From positions 620,001 through 684,000 of the forward strand of contig NZ_CP040792.1 in assembly GCF_021952865.1 (NCBI RefSeq): DNA of 64,000 nt, written 5' to 3'. This document shows, in pieces, positions 52,307 through 60,926 of the stretch. The notes beneath the pieces are model-generated. The model was not told the origin of the DNA. It saw nothing but the letters and a program-made list of their open reading frames with translations, and ran no database searches. Positions within the stretch are counted from its first letter, which is position 1; every line of letters starts with the position of its first letter. This DNA comes from Clavibacter californiensis. GTDB taxonomy: Bacteria; Actinomycetota; Actinomycetes; Actinomycetales; Microbacteriaceae. The position numbers were made by a program, and so were the translations under genes.

Positions 52307-54226
52307 TCACGTCGGCGGATCCGCCTCCCGCGGCACGAGCACGCCGAGCGGCAGCGACGCTCCCGCGGCGGCGGGAAGGCGCACGAGGTCCATGCCGGCC
52401 TCGCGCGCGATCGCCTCCAAGCCCACCGGATCCCAGGAGTACGCGTCGTGCACCTCGCGCTCTCGGCCGTCGGGCGCGACGCTGCGCCAGCGGGTGCGGA
52501 GCGCGAGGAGGCCCTCGGGCGCGGGATCCGCCCGGAACCACCACTCGACCTCGTCGTCGCCCACGTGCGTGCGCGCGAGCCGCGACTCGGGCACGCGCGT
52601 CCCGGGCTCGAGCCCCATCGTCTCGACGACGACGACCCCGCCCGGCAGCAGCCGCTCGGCGATGCGCGGCCAGAGGCGGGCGCGCTGGCTCGCGTCGAGG
52701 TGGCCGAGCACACCGCAGAGGAGCACCGCGGAGAGGCGGTCGGGCAGCTCGAGGTCGGGCGCGGATCCGGCGGTCACGGTCACGCGCTCCTGGAGGCCGG
52801 GGGCGTCGAGGATCCGCGCGGTGAGCACGGCCCGCAGCGGCTCGGACGGCTCGGCGGCCACCACGAGCGCCTCGGGATGGGAGCGCGCGACGGCCCGCGC
52901 GATGACGCCCGTCCCCGCGCCGATGTCGAGCACGGGCGCTGCGGAGAGGTCACGGCCGTCGAGGATGCGGCACACCGCGGTGGCCGTGAGCTCGGCGTGC
53001 GTGGCGGCGGCCAGGTCGAAGAGCTCGGCCGCGGGTCCGTAGGGGTCGGCCGGCGTCGGTCCGGGGGACGCGAGCTCGCCCGCGGAGCCCGGGCCCGTGG
53101 ACGCGGGGGCAGGCTCCGCCGCGGGCAGGATCGCCGCGGCCGTCACGCGCGGCGGCTCGCCCGGCCGGATGCTCCGCGGCGGGCCGAGCCGCCGGGTGAG
53201 GTCGACCCACGCGCGCGCCATGGTGATGTCGGCCTGCGCGTGGCGGAGGGCGTCGCCGTCGCCCGCGCGGATCTCCGCCACGAGCTGCGCGAGCGCGTGC
53301 GCCACCGCATCCGGCCACACGTCGTCGAACAGGTCGCCCGCGCTCGGCGCGGGCGCGTCCGGCCAGGAGGAGAGCCGCGGCATCGCGCGCCGTGCGGGAT
53401 CCCCGTCGAGGTCGAGCCGGCCGGCCGCGTCGCGCCGGGTGTGCAGCGCCGGGCTCCAGGTGACGGGCCCGTGCACGTCCGCGAGGGACAGCACGCCCGC
53501 CTCGGACGCGAGCGCGATGCGCGGCCAGAGCAGCGCGTGGTTGTCGCGGTCCGCGGGGTGCAGCTCGTGGTGCACGCGCAGCGAGAGGGCGATGCCGCCG
53601 ACCACGCCCTCGATCGCCGTGAGCGGCGACGCGCGCGTCTCGAGCGCGGTCAGCTCGCGCGGGCGCTCGACGGGATCCGCGAACGCCCACGGCCGGAGCC
53701 CGCCGACCGCCAGGCCGAGGACGTCGACGAGCGGCTGCAGCAGGTGGACGGGACCCGCCGCGTCCACGTGCACGAGCGGGCTCCTGGCCCGCAGCCGCTC
53801 CGCCGACGCGAGGAAGCCGCGGGTCGCGCGCACGTGCCGGTAGTGCGTCGAGAGGCGGTAGCGCACGCCGGCCCTCCGCGCCACACGGGCGGCGGCGGTG
53901 ATCTCGTCGGGGTGCGCCGGGTGCTCCTGGAGCACGTGGATCCCCCGGGCGAGCAGCGCCAGCACGAGGTCGGATCCGGGCCCGCCCTGCACGGCGGAGC
54001 CGACGGCCACCGAGGCCACGTCGACGTCGTCCGGCAGGTCGGCGACGTCGGTCCAGAGCGGCACGCCGTGCGCGGCGGCGACGGCGCGGGACGCGTCGCC
54101 GCCGCGGGCGAGGATCCCGGCGAGCCGGAGCCCGGGCACGGCGCCGACGGCCCGGAGGTGGATGCGGCCGAAGCCGGTGCCGCAGACGACGACGCGCAGC
54201 GGGGGGTCGTCGACGTCGCCCGTCAC
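52307..54226 (-). CDS. Thiazolinyl imide reductase fused to a methyltransferase
   Basis: A 639-residue fusion. Residues 1-360 are a Gfo/Idh/MocA-like oxidoreductase of the YbtU/Irp3/PchG type: NADPH site VVVCGTGFGRIHLRAV, HVLQEHPAHPDE near residue 98, LSTHYRHVRATRGFL near 125. These reduce one thiazoline on the NRPS to thiazolidine. A Pro/Ala linker (about 375-415) leads to a class I methyltransferase (VLDIGAGTGVIARAV near 452). In yersiniabactin and pyochelin the reductase is a stand-alone protein. The fusion suggests reduction and N-methylation of the same ring. GTG overlapping the previous stop. Confidence 0.85.
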   Translation of the reverse strand: MTGDVDDPPLRVVVCGTGFGRIHLRAVGAVPGLRLAGILARGGDASRAVAAAHGVPLWTDVADLPDDVDVASVAVGSAVQGGPGSDLVLALLARGIHVLQEHPAHPDEITAAARVARRAGVRYRLSTHYRHVRATRGFLASAERLRARSPLVHVDAAGPVHLLQPLVDVLGLAVGGLRPWAFADPVERPRELTALETRASPLTAIEGVVGGIALSLRVHHELHPADRDNHALLWPRIALASEAGVLSLADVHGPVTWSPALHTRRDAAGRLDLDGDPARRAMPRLSSWPDAPAPSAGDLFDDVWPDAVAHALAQLVAEIRAGDGDALRHAQADITMARAWVDLTRRLGPPRSIRPGEPPRVTAAAILPAAEPAPASTGPGSAGELASPGPTPADPYGPAAELFDLAAATHAELTATAVCRILDGRDLSAAPVLDIGAGTGVIARAVARSHPEALVVAAEPSEPLRAVLTARILDAPGLQERVTVTAGSAPDLELPDRLSAVLLCGVLGHLDASQRARLWPRIAERLLPGGVVVVETMGLEPGTRVPESRLARTHVGDDEVEWWFRADPAPEGLLALRTRWRSVAPDGREREVHDAYSWDPVGLEAIAREAGMDLVRLPAAAGASLPLGVLVPREADPPT

Positions 54227-55368
54227 AGGTCCTCCTCCACCATCTCGCCCGCGTCGCCGGCATCGTCGATGCGGGTGACGGTGCTCGCGCCCGACGCGGT
54301 GACGAGGTCGAGGACGCGCTGCGGATCCAGCACGTCGTGCGCGAAGCCGACCCCGGGTGCCACGGCGCCCGCGCGGATCTCCTGCACGGTGATGGCCGCC
54401 AGGTGGCCGGCGAGCACGTAGCTGTCGTCGCTGTGCAGCACGATCGCGCGCTCGACGGGTGCGCCGTCGGCCGCGGTGCCGTGCACGGAGACGGCCAGCA
54501 CGTGGAACGGCCGCGTGCCGGCCAGGTCGAGGTCGCCCGCGCGGATGAGCGCATCGGCGGCCGCCGACGCGCCGTCCTCGCCCGCGAGGAGCGCGGGCAG
54601 GCGGTTGAGGGCGTCGCGCACGGCGGGGCCCGGGTGCACGTTCCACCACGCGGCCTCCGCGAAGCCCGCGCTGCGGGCGATCCGCTCGGTCTCCGCCGAC
54701 AGGTACGGCTGCAGGGCGACCCGGCCCGCGAAGAACGGCGCCGTCGCGTCCTCCTCCGCGCGGAGCGCCCGCTCGACGCGCCGACCGCCGGACCACGCGG
54801 CGAGCGGGGTGCCGTACGCGGTGGATCCGGGGCCGCCGGCCGCGAGCGACAGCGGCACGTCGAGCGCGACCCCGGGCGAGCACGCCTCGACCCCGCCGAC
54901 CCAGCCGCGCAGCCGCAGCGGACCGCGGAGCCCCTCGGCCGCGAGCCGCGGCAGGAGGCCCGAGAGGCCGGGGACGACGCCCGTCGAGACGACCGCCCGG
55001 CGGCCGTCGCGGACGGCGGCGTCGGCCAGGCCGCGCGCGACGAGGCCCGCGCGCACGGGCTCCTCGCCGCAGACGTCCACGTAGTCGGCGTCCGCCTCGA
55101 GGGCGGCCGCCGCGATCCGGTCGCCGAACGCGAAGGCCGGCGCGGCGCAGTGCACCACCACGTCGGCGCCGCGGCAGAAGCGGGCGAGGGCGTCGTCGTC
55201 CATCAGGTCGACGGTCACGGTCTCGACCGGGCCGCCCGCCTCCTCGGCGAGCGCGCGGAGCGGCGCCTCGCGACGCCCGCCGAGCCGGAGCGGCTCGTCG
55301 GTCAGGGCGCGGAGGGCGAGCACCGCGGGTCGCCCGACGGCGCCGGACGCGCCGATGACCGCGATCAC
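54223..55368 (-). CDS. Saccharopine dehydrogenase-like NAD(P)-binding protein
   Basis: A 381-residue Rossmann protein: IAVIGASGAVGRPAVLAL at the N-terminus, VVHCAAPAFAFGDRI near residue 70, DYVDVCGEEPVRAG near 95, then a catalytic-like region typical of the saccharopine dehydrogenase/trans-acting enoyl reductase group. Embedded between the terminal NRPS and the imide reductase with stop-start overlaps on both sides, it is certain to be co-expressed. It might reduce a ring or a ketone in the product. I cannot name the reaction. Confidence 0.75.
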   Translation of the reverse strand: MIAVIGASGAVGRPAVLALRALTDEPLRLGGRREAPLRALAEEAGGPVETVTVDLMDDDALARFCRGADVVVHCAAPAFAFGDRIAAAALEADADYVDVCGEEPVRAGLVARGLADAAVRDGRRAVVSTGVVPGLSGLLPRLAAEGLRGPLRLRGWVGGVEACSPGVALDVPLSLAAGGPGSTAYGTPLAAWSGGRRVERALRAEEDATAPFFAGRVALQPYLSAETERIARSAGFAEAAWWNVHPGPAVRDALNRLPALLAGEDGASAAADALIRAGDLDLAGTRPFHVLAVSVHGTAADGAPVERAIVLHSDDSYVLAGHLAAITVQEIRAGAVAPGVGFAHDVLDPQRVLDLVTASGASTVTRIDDAGDAGEMVEEDL

Positions 55369-58300
55369 GCGATCACCGCCCCGCCGGTGACGCGCGTGAG
55401 GATCGACAGCACGCGCGGCGCGTGCTCGACCGACAGGCAGTCGTAGTGGTCGCCGGGGATGTCGACGATGTCGAGCTCGCCGAGCGCGAGCTCCTCCCAG
55501 TAGTCGGTGACGGCCTCCCTGCTGCCCGGGAACGGGTACGCGCCGCTGTGCCGGAGGAACGTGATGTCGCCCGCGTAGGGATCCGGCCGGTAGCGCGTGA
55601 TCGCGAACACGCTCTGTCGGAAGGTGCGGAAGAAGCGCGTCATCTGCTCCGGGGTGTAGCTGCCGGACGCGGGCGGCACCACCTCGCACATGCGGGCGAT
55701 GCGGGCCCGGCGCGGGATGCGCGACAGGTCGAGGAAGGCCCGGCCGATGTCCGCGAACTCGCCGTCGAGCGACGCGTAGCCGTCGACGGGCATGACCCCG
55801 GGGGTCCGCTCGAGGATGCGCGCGCCCGCCGCGGCGATGCGCCACGGGTCGGCGGGGAAGCCGAGGTCGACGGGGTCGATGCCGATCATCATCGCGAAGG
55901 AGTACTCGGACACCATCTCGTCGTCGAGCCGGAACGCGGGGCTGTGGCTGCTGATCGCGGTGAACGACGCCACGTCGGCGCCCGCCTCGGTGAGCGCGCG
56001 CGCCACCTCCGTGGCGACCAGGCCGCCGAGGCAGTAGCCGACGACGTGGAAGGTGCGGATCCCCGTGGCGAGGAGCTCGCGGGCGTACTCCGCGGCGATC
56101 CGGTCGATGAGCCCGTGCGGGTCGGCGTCGAGGAAGGCGTCGAGGTCGGGGACCTCCACGCCGTACAGCGAGCCGGTGCCGCGGGACCTCCGGCGGATCT
56201 CGGTCATCAGCGCGCGGTACGGCATGATCGTGCCGATCCCGGCGTGGACGAGCACCGTGGCGGGCCCCCGGCCGGATCCCGAGAGCAGGCTCACGGCCGG
56301 CGTCGCGGGCGCGTCCCGCTCGCCCGCGGCGCCCTGCCCGGCCTGGCGCACGTAGCCGGCGAGCCCGGCGATGGTGGGCCGGCGGAGCATGTGGCGGAGC
56401 ACCACGTCCCACTCGAGGTCGACGACCTCGGGGAGCTGCTCCCGCATCCGGCCGACGAGGCGCGCGACGAGGAGCGAGTCGCCGCCGAGCGCGAAGAAGT
56501 CGTCGTCCCGGCCGATGCCGGGGCGACCGAGCAGCTCCGCCCACAGCTCCTGGAGGCGGCGCTCGACGTCGTCGCGGGGCGCGTCGGATCCGGCGGCGAC
56601 CGTCGCCTGGGGCGCCCGGTCCTCCGCGAGCCGGGCGAGCGCTGCCCGGTCGACCTTGCCGTTCGCGGTGATCGGCATCGCGTCGAGCACCTGCCAGCGG
56701 CGCGGCACCATGTACTCCGGCAGGCGGTCGGCGGTGTGACGGCGGAGGGACGCGGCCCGGAGCGGCGCGCGGTCGGTCTTCACCTGCGCGAGCAGGAGGT
56801 GCTGGCCGAGCCCGGAGAGCGGATCCGCGTCGGCGGGCACCTGCTCGATCCCCCGGGCGCCGAGGTCGCCGAGCATCGTGCGCCACGCGGCGGCCTCGAA
56901 GAGCAGGGCGTCGTCGGCGAGCCGCGCGTCCGCGGGTCCGCCGGAACGCACCTCCATGAAGTCGGTGGCGATCATGAGCGGCGGGTTGTCCTCGCGCGTG
57001 CTCTCGATCACGGCGAGGTGGCCGTGCGGGGCGAGGAGCCCGCGCAGGCGGCGGAGCGCGGCGGGCACGTCGGGCACGCCGTGCAGGCCGTTGGAGCAGA
57101 TCACGACGTCGTAGGAGTTCGGGCGCTGCCCCTGCGGCAGCGGATCGGCGGCGGGATCGAACGCCTGGAACCGCACGCCGGGCCGGTCGGGGTGGCGCTC
57201 GCGCGCCTCGCCGACGTGGAACATCGAGGGGTCGGTGAACACGTACTCGACGGCGCGGCCCGCGAGCGCGGGGATGAGCTGGTCGGCCGCGCCGCCCACG
57301 CCGCCGCGCACCTCGAGGATCCGGAGCGGCTCGTCCACGCCGTGCCCGCGTGCCTCGTGCCGGTCGGCGAGCGCGACGACGGCGGCCGTGAGCGCGGCGG
57401 TCAGCAGCCGCACGCCGAGGTTGTCGCGGTACGCCGCGCCGATCGCGTCGCTCGGGGCGCCCGGGTAGAGCAGCTCCGCGATGTCGAGGTCGCCGCTCAC
57501 GAGGTCCGCGAGCGCGAGGCTCGACGCCTGCACGTGCCGGAGCAGCTCGGCGCTCCAGCGGATCTCCCGCTCGGCCTCCTCCACCCGGGCCCAGGCGCGG
57601 GCGACCCGCTCCGGATCCGCGGAGAGCGCGCCCCGGTAGCGCCCGTCGGCGTCGCGCGCGATGCGCCCGCGCCGCTCGAGCGCGCCGAGCCAGCGGCGCA
57701 CGACGACGCGGTGGGCGTCGCTCGCGCGGAGGAGGCCCGCGACCTCGTCCGCGCTGACGGGCGCGGCGTCGTCGACGAGCGCGCCCGCCGCGGCGAGCGT
57801 GCGCTCGATGACGCGGAGCGCGTGCTCGTCGAAGCCGGCCAGGAACGCGCCGAGGGCGTCCGTGTCCACGTCCGCCGCGGCGACCGCGAGCGCGGCGCGC
57901 GCGGCGTCGCCGGGGGCGGGGTCCTCCGGGGCCTCGACGGGCGCGATCCGCTCGGGCTGCACGATCCCGACCAGGTGCCGGCCCGCGGCCCCCTCGGCCA
58001 CCTGCACGGCGCAGTCGGCGACGCCCGGGTGGGCGAGCACCGCGGCCTGGATCTCCGCCAGCTCGATGCGGTAGCCGCGGATCTTCACCTGCGCGTCCTT
58101 CCGCCCGAGCAGCTCGATGCTGCCGTCGGGCAGGTAGCGCCCGATGTCGCCCGTGCGGTACTCGCGGTCGCCCGTGGCGGGATCCACCCCGAACCGCGCG
58201 CGCGTGCGCTCCGCGTCGCCGAGGTACCCGAGCGCCACGCCCGCGCCGCGGATGAGGATCTCGCCGGGCACGCCCTCGGGACGGTCGCGCCCGAGGTGGT

Positions 58301-60926
58301 CGACGACCGCCAGCCGCTGGCCGCGCAGGGGCGTGCCGTACGGGATGCTCGGCCGCAGCCGGTCGACCTCGCCGATGACGTGGTGCACCGACCAGATGGC
58401 GGCCTCGGTCGCGCCGCCGAGGCTCACGACCGTCAGCTCGGGGTGGCCGGCGCGCATGGCGTCGGGGAGGGTCACGGGGATCCAGTCGCCCGAGAGCAGC
58501 GCGAGCCGCAGCGTGCTCGGGCCGTCGTCGCCCGTCGGCCCGCCGGTCGCGGCGACCGCATCGCGGTAGTCCTGCAGCATGCGCGCCTGCGCGGGCACGG
58601 AGTTCCAGAGGGTGACGCGGTGGCGGGCGATGAGGGCGGCCCAGTGCGACGGGTCGTCGCGCCGCCGCGGATCCGGCAGCACCATGGCGCCGCCCGCGCC
58701 GAGCACGCCGAGCACGTCGAACACCGACAGGTCGAAGCCGAGGCCGGCGAGGGCGAGCACGCGGTCGTCGGGGCCGACGCCGAAGCGCTCGCGGACGTCG
58801 ACGAGCGTGTTGTGCGCGGCGTGGTGGGAGAGGATCGCGCCCTTGGGGGTGCCCGTGGACCCGGACGTGTAGATGACGTACGCGGGGTCGGCCGGATCCA
58901 CGCCGTCGCGCCCGGCGTCCGGGGTGGGCCGGGTGGCGGCGGGCTCGAGCGCGTCGACCGCGATCCGCTCGACGCCCGTGGGCCAGTCGGCGGGAGCGCC
59001 CACCAGGGCCCGCGGGGTGAGCACCTGGCGGATGCCGGCGTCGGCGAGCACGGTGTCGCGGCGGATCCGCGGCTGGGCCACGTCCACTGGCACGTAGGCG
59101 CCGCCCGCGAGGAGCACGCCGACGACGGCGACGACCTGCTCCCAGCCGCGCTCGGCGACGATCGCGACCCGGTCGCCCGGGCGGTGCCCGGTGGAGCGGA
59201 GGCGCTCGGCGACGGCGGCCGCGCGCCGCACGAGCTCGTCGTGGGTGAGCGTGCGGTCGGGGGCGATGACGGCGGGCGCGTCCGGCGTCGCGTCCGCTGC
59301 CGCGAGGAGCGGCTCGTGCACGAGCGCGGGCGCGACCGGGTCCCCGGTGTCGCCCACCCGGATCCGCCGCTCGCGCTGGTCGGCGGGCATCTCGACGGCG
59401 CACGGCCGGTGCCAGGCGGCGGGGTCGTCGGCGAGGGCGCGCACCGCGCGGAGGAAGGCGCCGAACGCCGCGTCGGCCACGCCGTCGGCGAGCACGCCCT
59501 CCCGGACGTCCCAGCTGAGCTGGAGCCCGTCGGGCACGCGCAGGGCCTGGCAGTCGATCCAGACCTGCGGCGTGCGCGTGACGGCCGCGGTGATCCGCCC
59601 GCCGTCGCCCGTGGGCGCGCTCGCGGCGTCCCCGGCGAGGGCGCTCGTGAAGACCACGGGGGCGAGCGCCACGTCGCGGGCGTCGCCGCCGCGCCTGCGG
59701 GTGAGCTCGGCGAGCAGCTCGGTGCCGCCGCAGAGCGGGTGCGCGAGGTCCTCGAGCAGGCGGGAGGAGAGCGCGCGCATCCGCTCCACGGCGGGCACGC
59801 CCTCGGTGAGGTCGACCTCGAGCAGCTCCACGGACGTGAAGTCGCCCACCACGCGGTCGGCGGCAGCGGGCAGGCCGCCGCGGTCGGAGACGGGCACGTT
59901 GAGCACGAAGCGCGGGCTGCGGCTCCACCGGCCCACGGTCTCGGCGTACGCGGCGAGGAGGGCGCTCGTGGGGGTCACGCCCGCGTCGGCGGCGGCCCGG
60001 TCGAGGCGCCGGGCGGCGGCGGGATCCAGCACGGCGGACAGCCGGCGGAACCTCGCGGGGGCGGCCATCGGGTCGTGGTCCGCGAGCGGCAGCTCCGGCG
60101 CGGGCGGCAGGTCGTCGAGGCGCCGCCACCAGTAGGAGCGGTCGCGCTCGTACGCGGCCGACGCCGTGAGGGCGCGACGGGCCAGCACGCAGTCGCGGAA
60201 GCCGGGCCCCTCGGACGCGTCGGGCAGCTCCGTGGACGGGTCGGCCACGAGCGCGCGCAGCTGGTCGAGCACGAGCTGCAGGCTCGCGTGGTCGAGCACG
60301 AGCAGGTCGACGGCCAGGTGCAGGCGGACGGCGTCGTCGGCGCGGGTCACGATGGCGCGCACGCGCGGCCAGCCCGGGTCGCGGCCCGTGCCCTGCGCGA
60401 GGTCCGCGCGCACGGCGTCGAGCCGGTGCCCGATCGAGGCCGGGCCGAGGCCGCGGAGGTCGTCGACCGGCACCACGACGGGCCCGGGGTCGGCGAGGAC
60501 GCGCTGCGAGCCGTCGGGGTGGACCTCGGCGCGCAGCATGCCGTGGTGCTCGACCAGGCGGATCCACGCGTCGACGATGCGCGCGGGGTCGGTGGACGCC
60601 GGCCACGACAGGTCGAGGTCGGCGCTGCAGGCGACGCCGCCGTAGGGGTACGCGTCGGTGCGGCCGAGGAGGTAGGCGGTCTGCACGGGGGTGAGCGGGA
60701 ACGGCAGGTGGGCGGCGGCCGGGTCGGCGGCGGCCCGCGGGGCGCCCGGGCCTGTCGCGTCCTGCCGCTCGAGGATCGTGAGCACGTCGTCGCGGTGCCG
60801 GCGGATGAGCTCGCGCCGGTCGTCGTCGATCACGCCGCGCGGCCCGCGGAACCGGATCCGCCCGTCCTCCGCCCAGAGCCGGACGCCGCGGGAGGTGAGG
60901 TCGTCGATGAGCTGTTCAGCGTTCAC
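55365..60926 (-). CDS. NRPS: TubC-docking, Cy, A(Cys) with MT-like insert, PCP, Cys-thioesterase
   Basis: An 1853-residue terminal NRPS. A TubC-type docking domain (1-55); heterocyclisation domain (about 70-520) with DLLVLD near 205 in place of HHxxxDG; adenylation core (about 540-960) with YTSGSTGTPKG near 685 and pocket residues of the Cys type (FDLSVFD, LWNSVP, LLSGDW, GGATEAAIWS); an MT-like insert (about 1000-1360) in the adenylation domain; adenylation tail with ANGKVDR near 1422; carrier Ser in GGDSLL near 1482; and a thioesterase with Cys nucleophile C1632 in VVGYCLGGLV. It adds and cyclises a cysteine, then releases the product. GTG start overlapping the upstream NRPS. Confidence 0.92.
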   Translation of the reverse strand: MNAEQLIDDLTSRGVRLWAEDGRIRFRGPRGVIDDDRRELIRRHRDDVLTILERQDATGPGAPRAAADPAAAHLPFPLTPVQTAYLLGRTDAYPYGGVACSADLDLSWPASTDPARIVDAWIRLVEHHGMLRAEVHPDGSQRVLADPGPVVVPVDDLRGLGPASIGHRLDAVRADLAQGTGRDPGWPRVRAIVTRADDAVRLHLAVDLLVLDHASLQLVLDQLRALVADPSTELPDASEGPGFRDCVLARRALTASAAYERDRSYWWRRLDDLPPAPELPLADHDPMAAPARFRRLSAVLDPAAARRLDRAAADAGVTPTSALLAAYAETVGRWSRSPRFVLNVPVSDRGGLPAAADRVVGDFTSVELLEVDLTEGVPAVERMRALSSRLLEDLAHPLCGGTELLAELTRRRGGDARDVALAPVVFTSALAGDAASAPTGDGGRITAAVTRTPQVWIDCQALRVPDGLQLSWDVREGVLADGVADAAFGAFLRAVRALADDPAAWHRPCAVEMPADQRERRIRVGDTGDPVAPALVHEPLLAAADATPDAPAVIAPDRTLTHDELVRRAAAVAERLRSTGHRPGDRVAIVAERGWEQVVAVVGVLLAGGAYVPVDVAQPRIRRDTVLADAGIRQVLTPRALVGAPADWPTGVERIAVDALEPAATRPTPDAGRDGVDPADPAYVIYTSGSTGTPKGAILSHHAAHNTLVDVRERFGVGPDDRVLALAGLGFDLSVFDVLGVLGAGGAMVLPDPRRRDDPSHWAALIARHRVTLWNSVPAQARMLQDYRDAVAATGGPTGDDGPSTLRLALLSGDWIPVTLPDAMRAGHPELTVVSLGGATEAAIWSVHHVIGEVDRLRPSIPYGTPLRGQRLAVVDHLGRDRPEGVPGEILIRGAGVALGYLGDAERTRARFGVDPATGDREYRTGDIGRYLPDGSIELLGRKDAQVKIRGYRIELAEIQAAVLAHPGVADCAVQVAEGAAGRHLVGIVQPERIAPVEAPEDPAPGDAARAALAVAAADVDTDALGAFLAGFDEHALRVIERTLAAAGALVDDAAPVSADEVAGLLRASDAHRVVVRRWLGALERRGRIARDADGRYRGALSADPERVARAWARVEEAEREIRWSAELLRHVQASSLALADLVSGDLDIAELLYPGAPSDAIGAAYRDNLGVRLLTAALTAAVVALADRHEARGHGVDEPLRILEVRGGVGGAADQLIPALAGRAVEYVFTDPSMFHVGEARERHPDRPGVRFQAFDPAADPLPQGQRPNSYDVVICSNGLHGVPDVPAALRRLRGLLAPHGHLAVIESTREDNPPLMIATDFMEVRSGGPADARLADDALLFEAAAWRTMLGDLGARGIEQVPADADPLSGLGQHLLLAQVKTDRAPLRAASLRRHTADRLPEYMVPRRWQVLDAMPITANGKVDRAALARLAEDRAPQATVAAGSDAPRDDVERRLQELWAELLGRPGIGRDDDFFALGGDSLLVARLVGRMREQLPEVVDLEWDVVLRHMLRRPTIAGLAGYVRQAGQGAAGERDAPATPAVSLLSGSGRGPATVLVHAGIGTIMPYRALMTEIRRRSRGTGSLYGVEVPDLDAFLDADPHGLIDRIAAEYARELLATGIRTFHVVGYCLGGLVATEVARALTEAGADVASFTAISSHSPAFRLDDEMVSEYSFAMMIGIDPVDLGFPADPWRIAAAGARILERTPGVMPVDGYASLDGEFADIGRAFLDLSRIPRRARIARMCEVVPPASGSYTPEQMTRFFRTFRQSVFAITRYRPDPYAGDITFLRHSGAYPFPGSREAVTDYWEELALGELDIVDIPGDHYDCLSVEHAPRVLSILTRVTGGAVIA

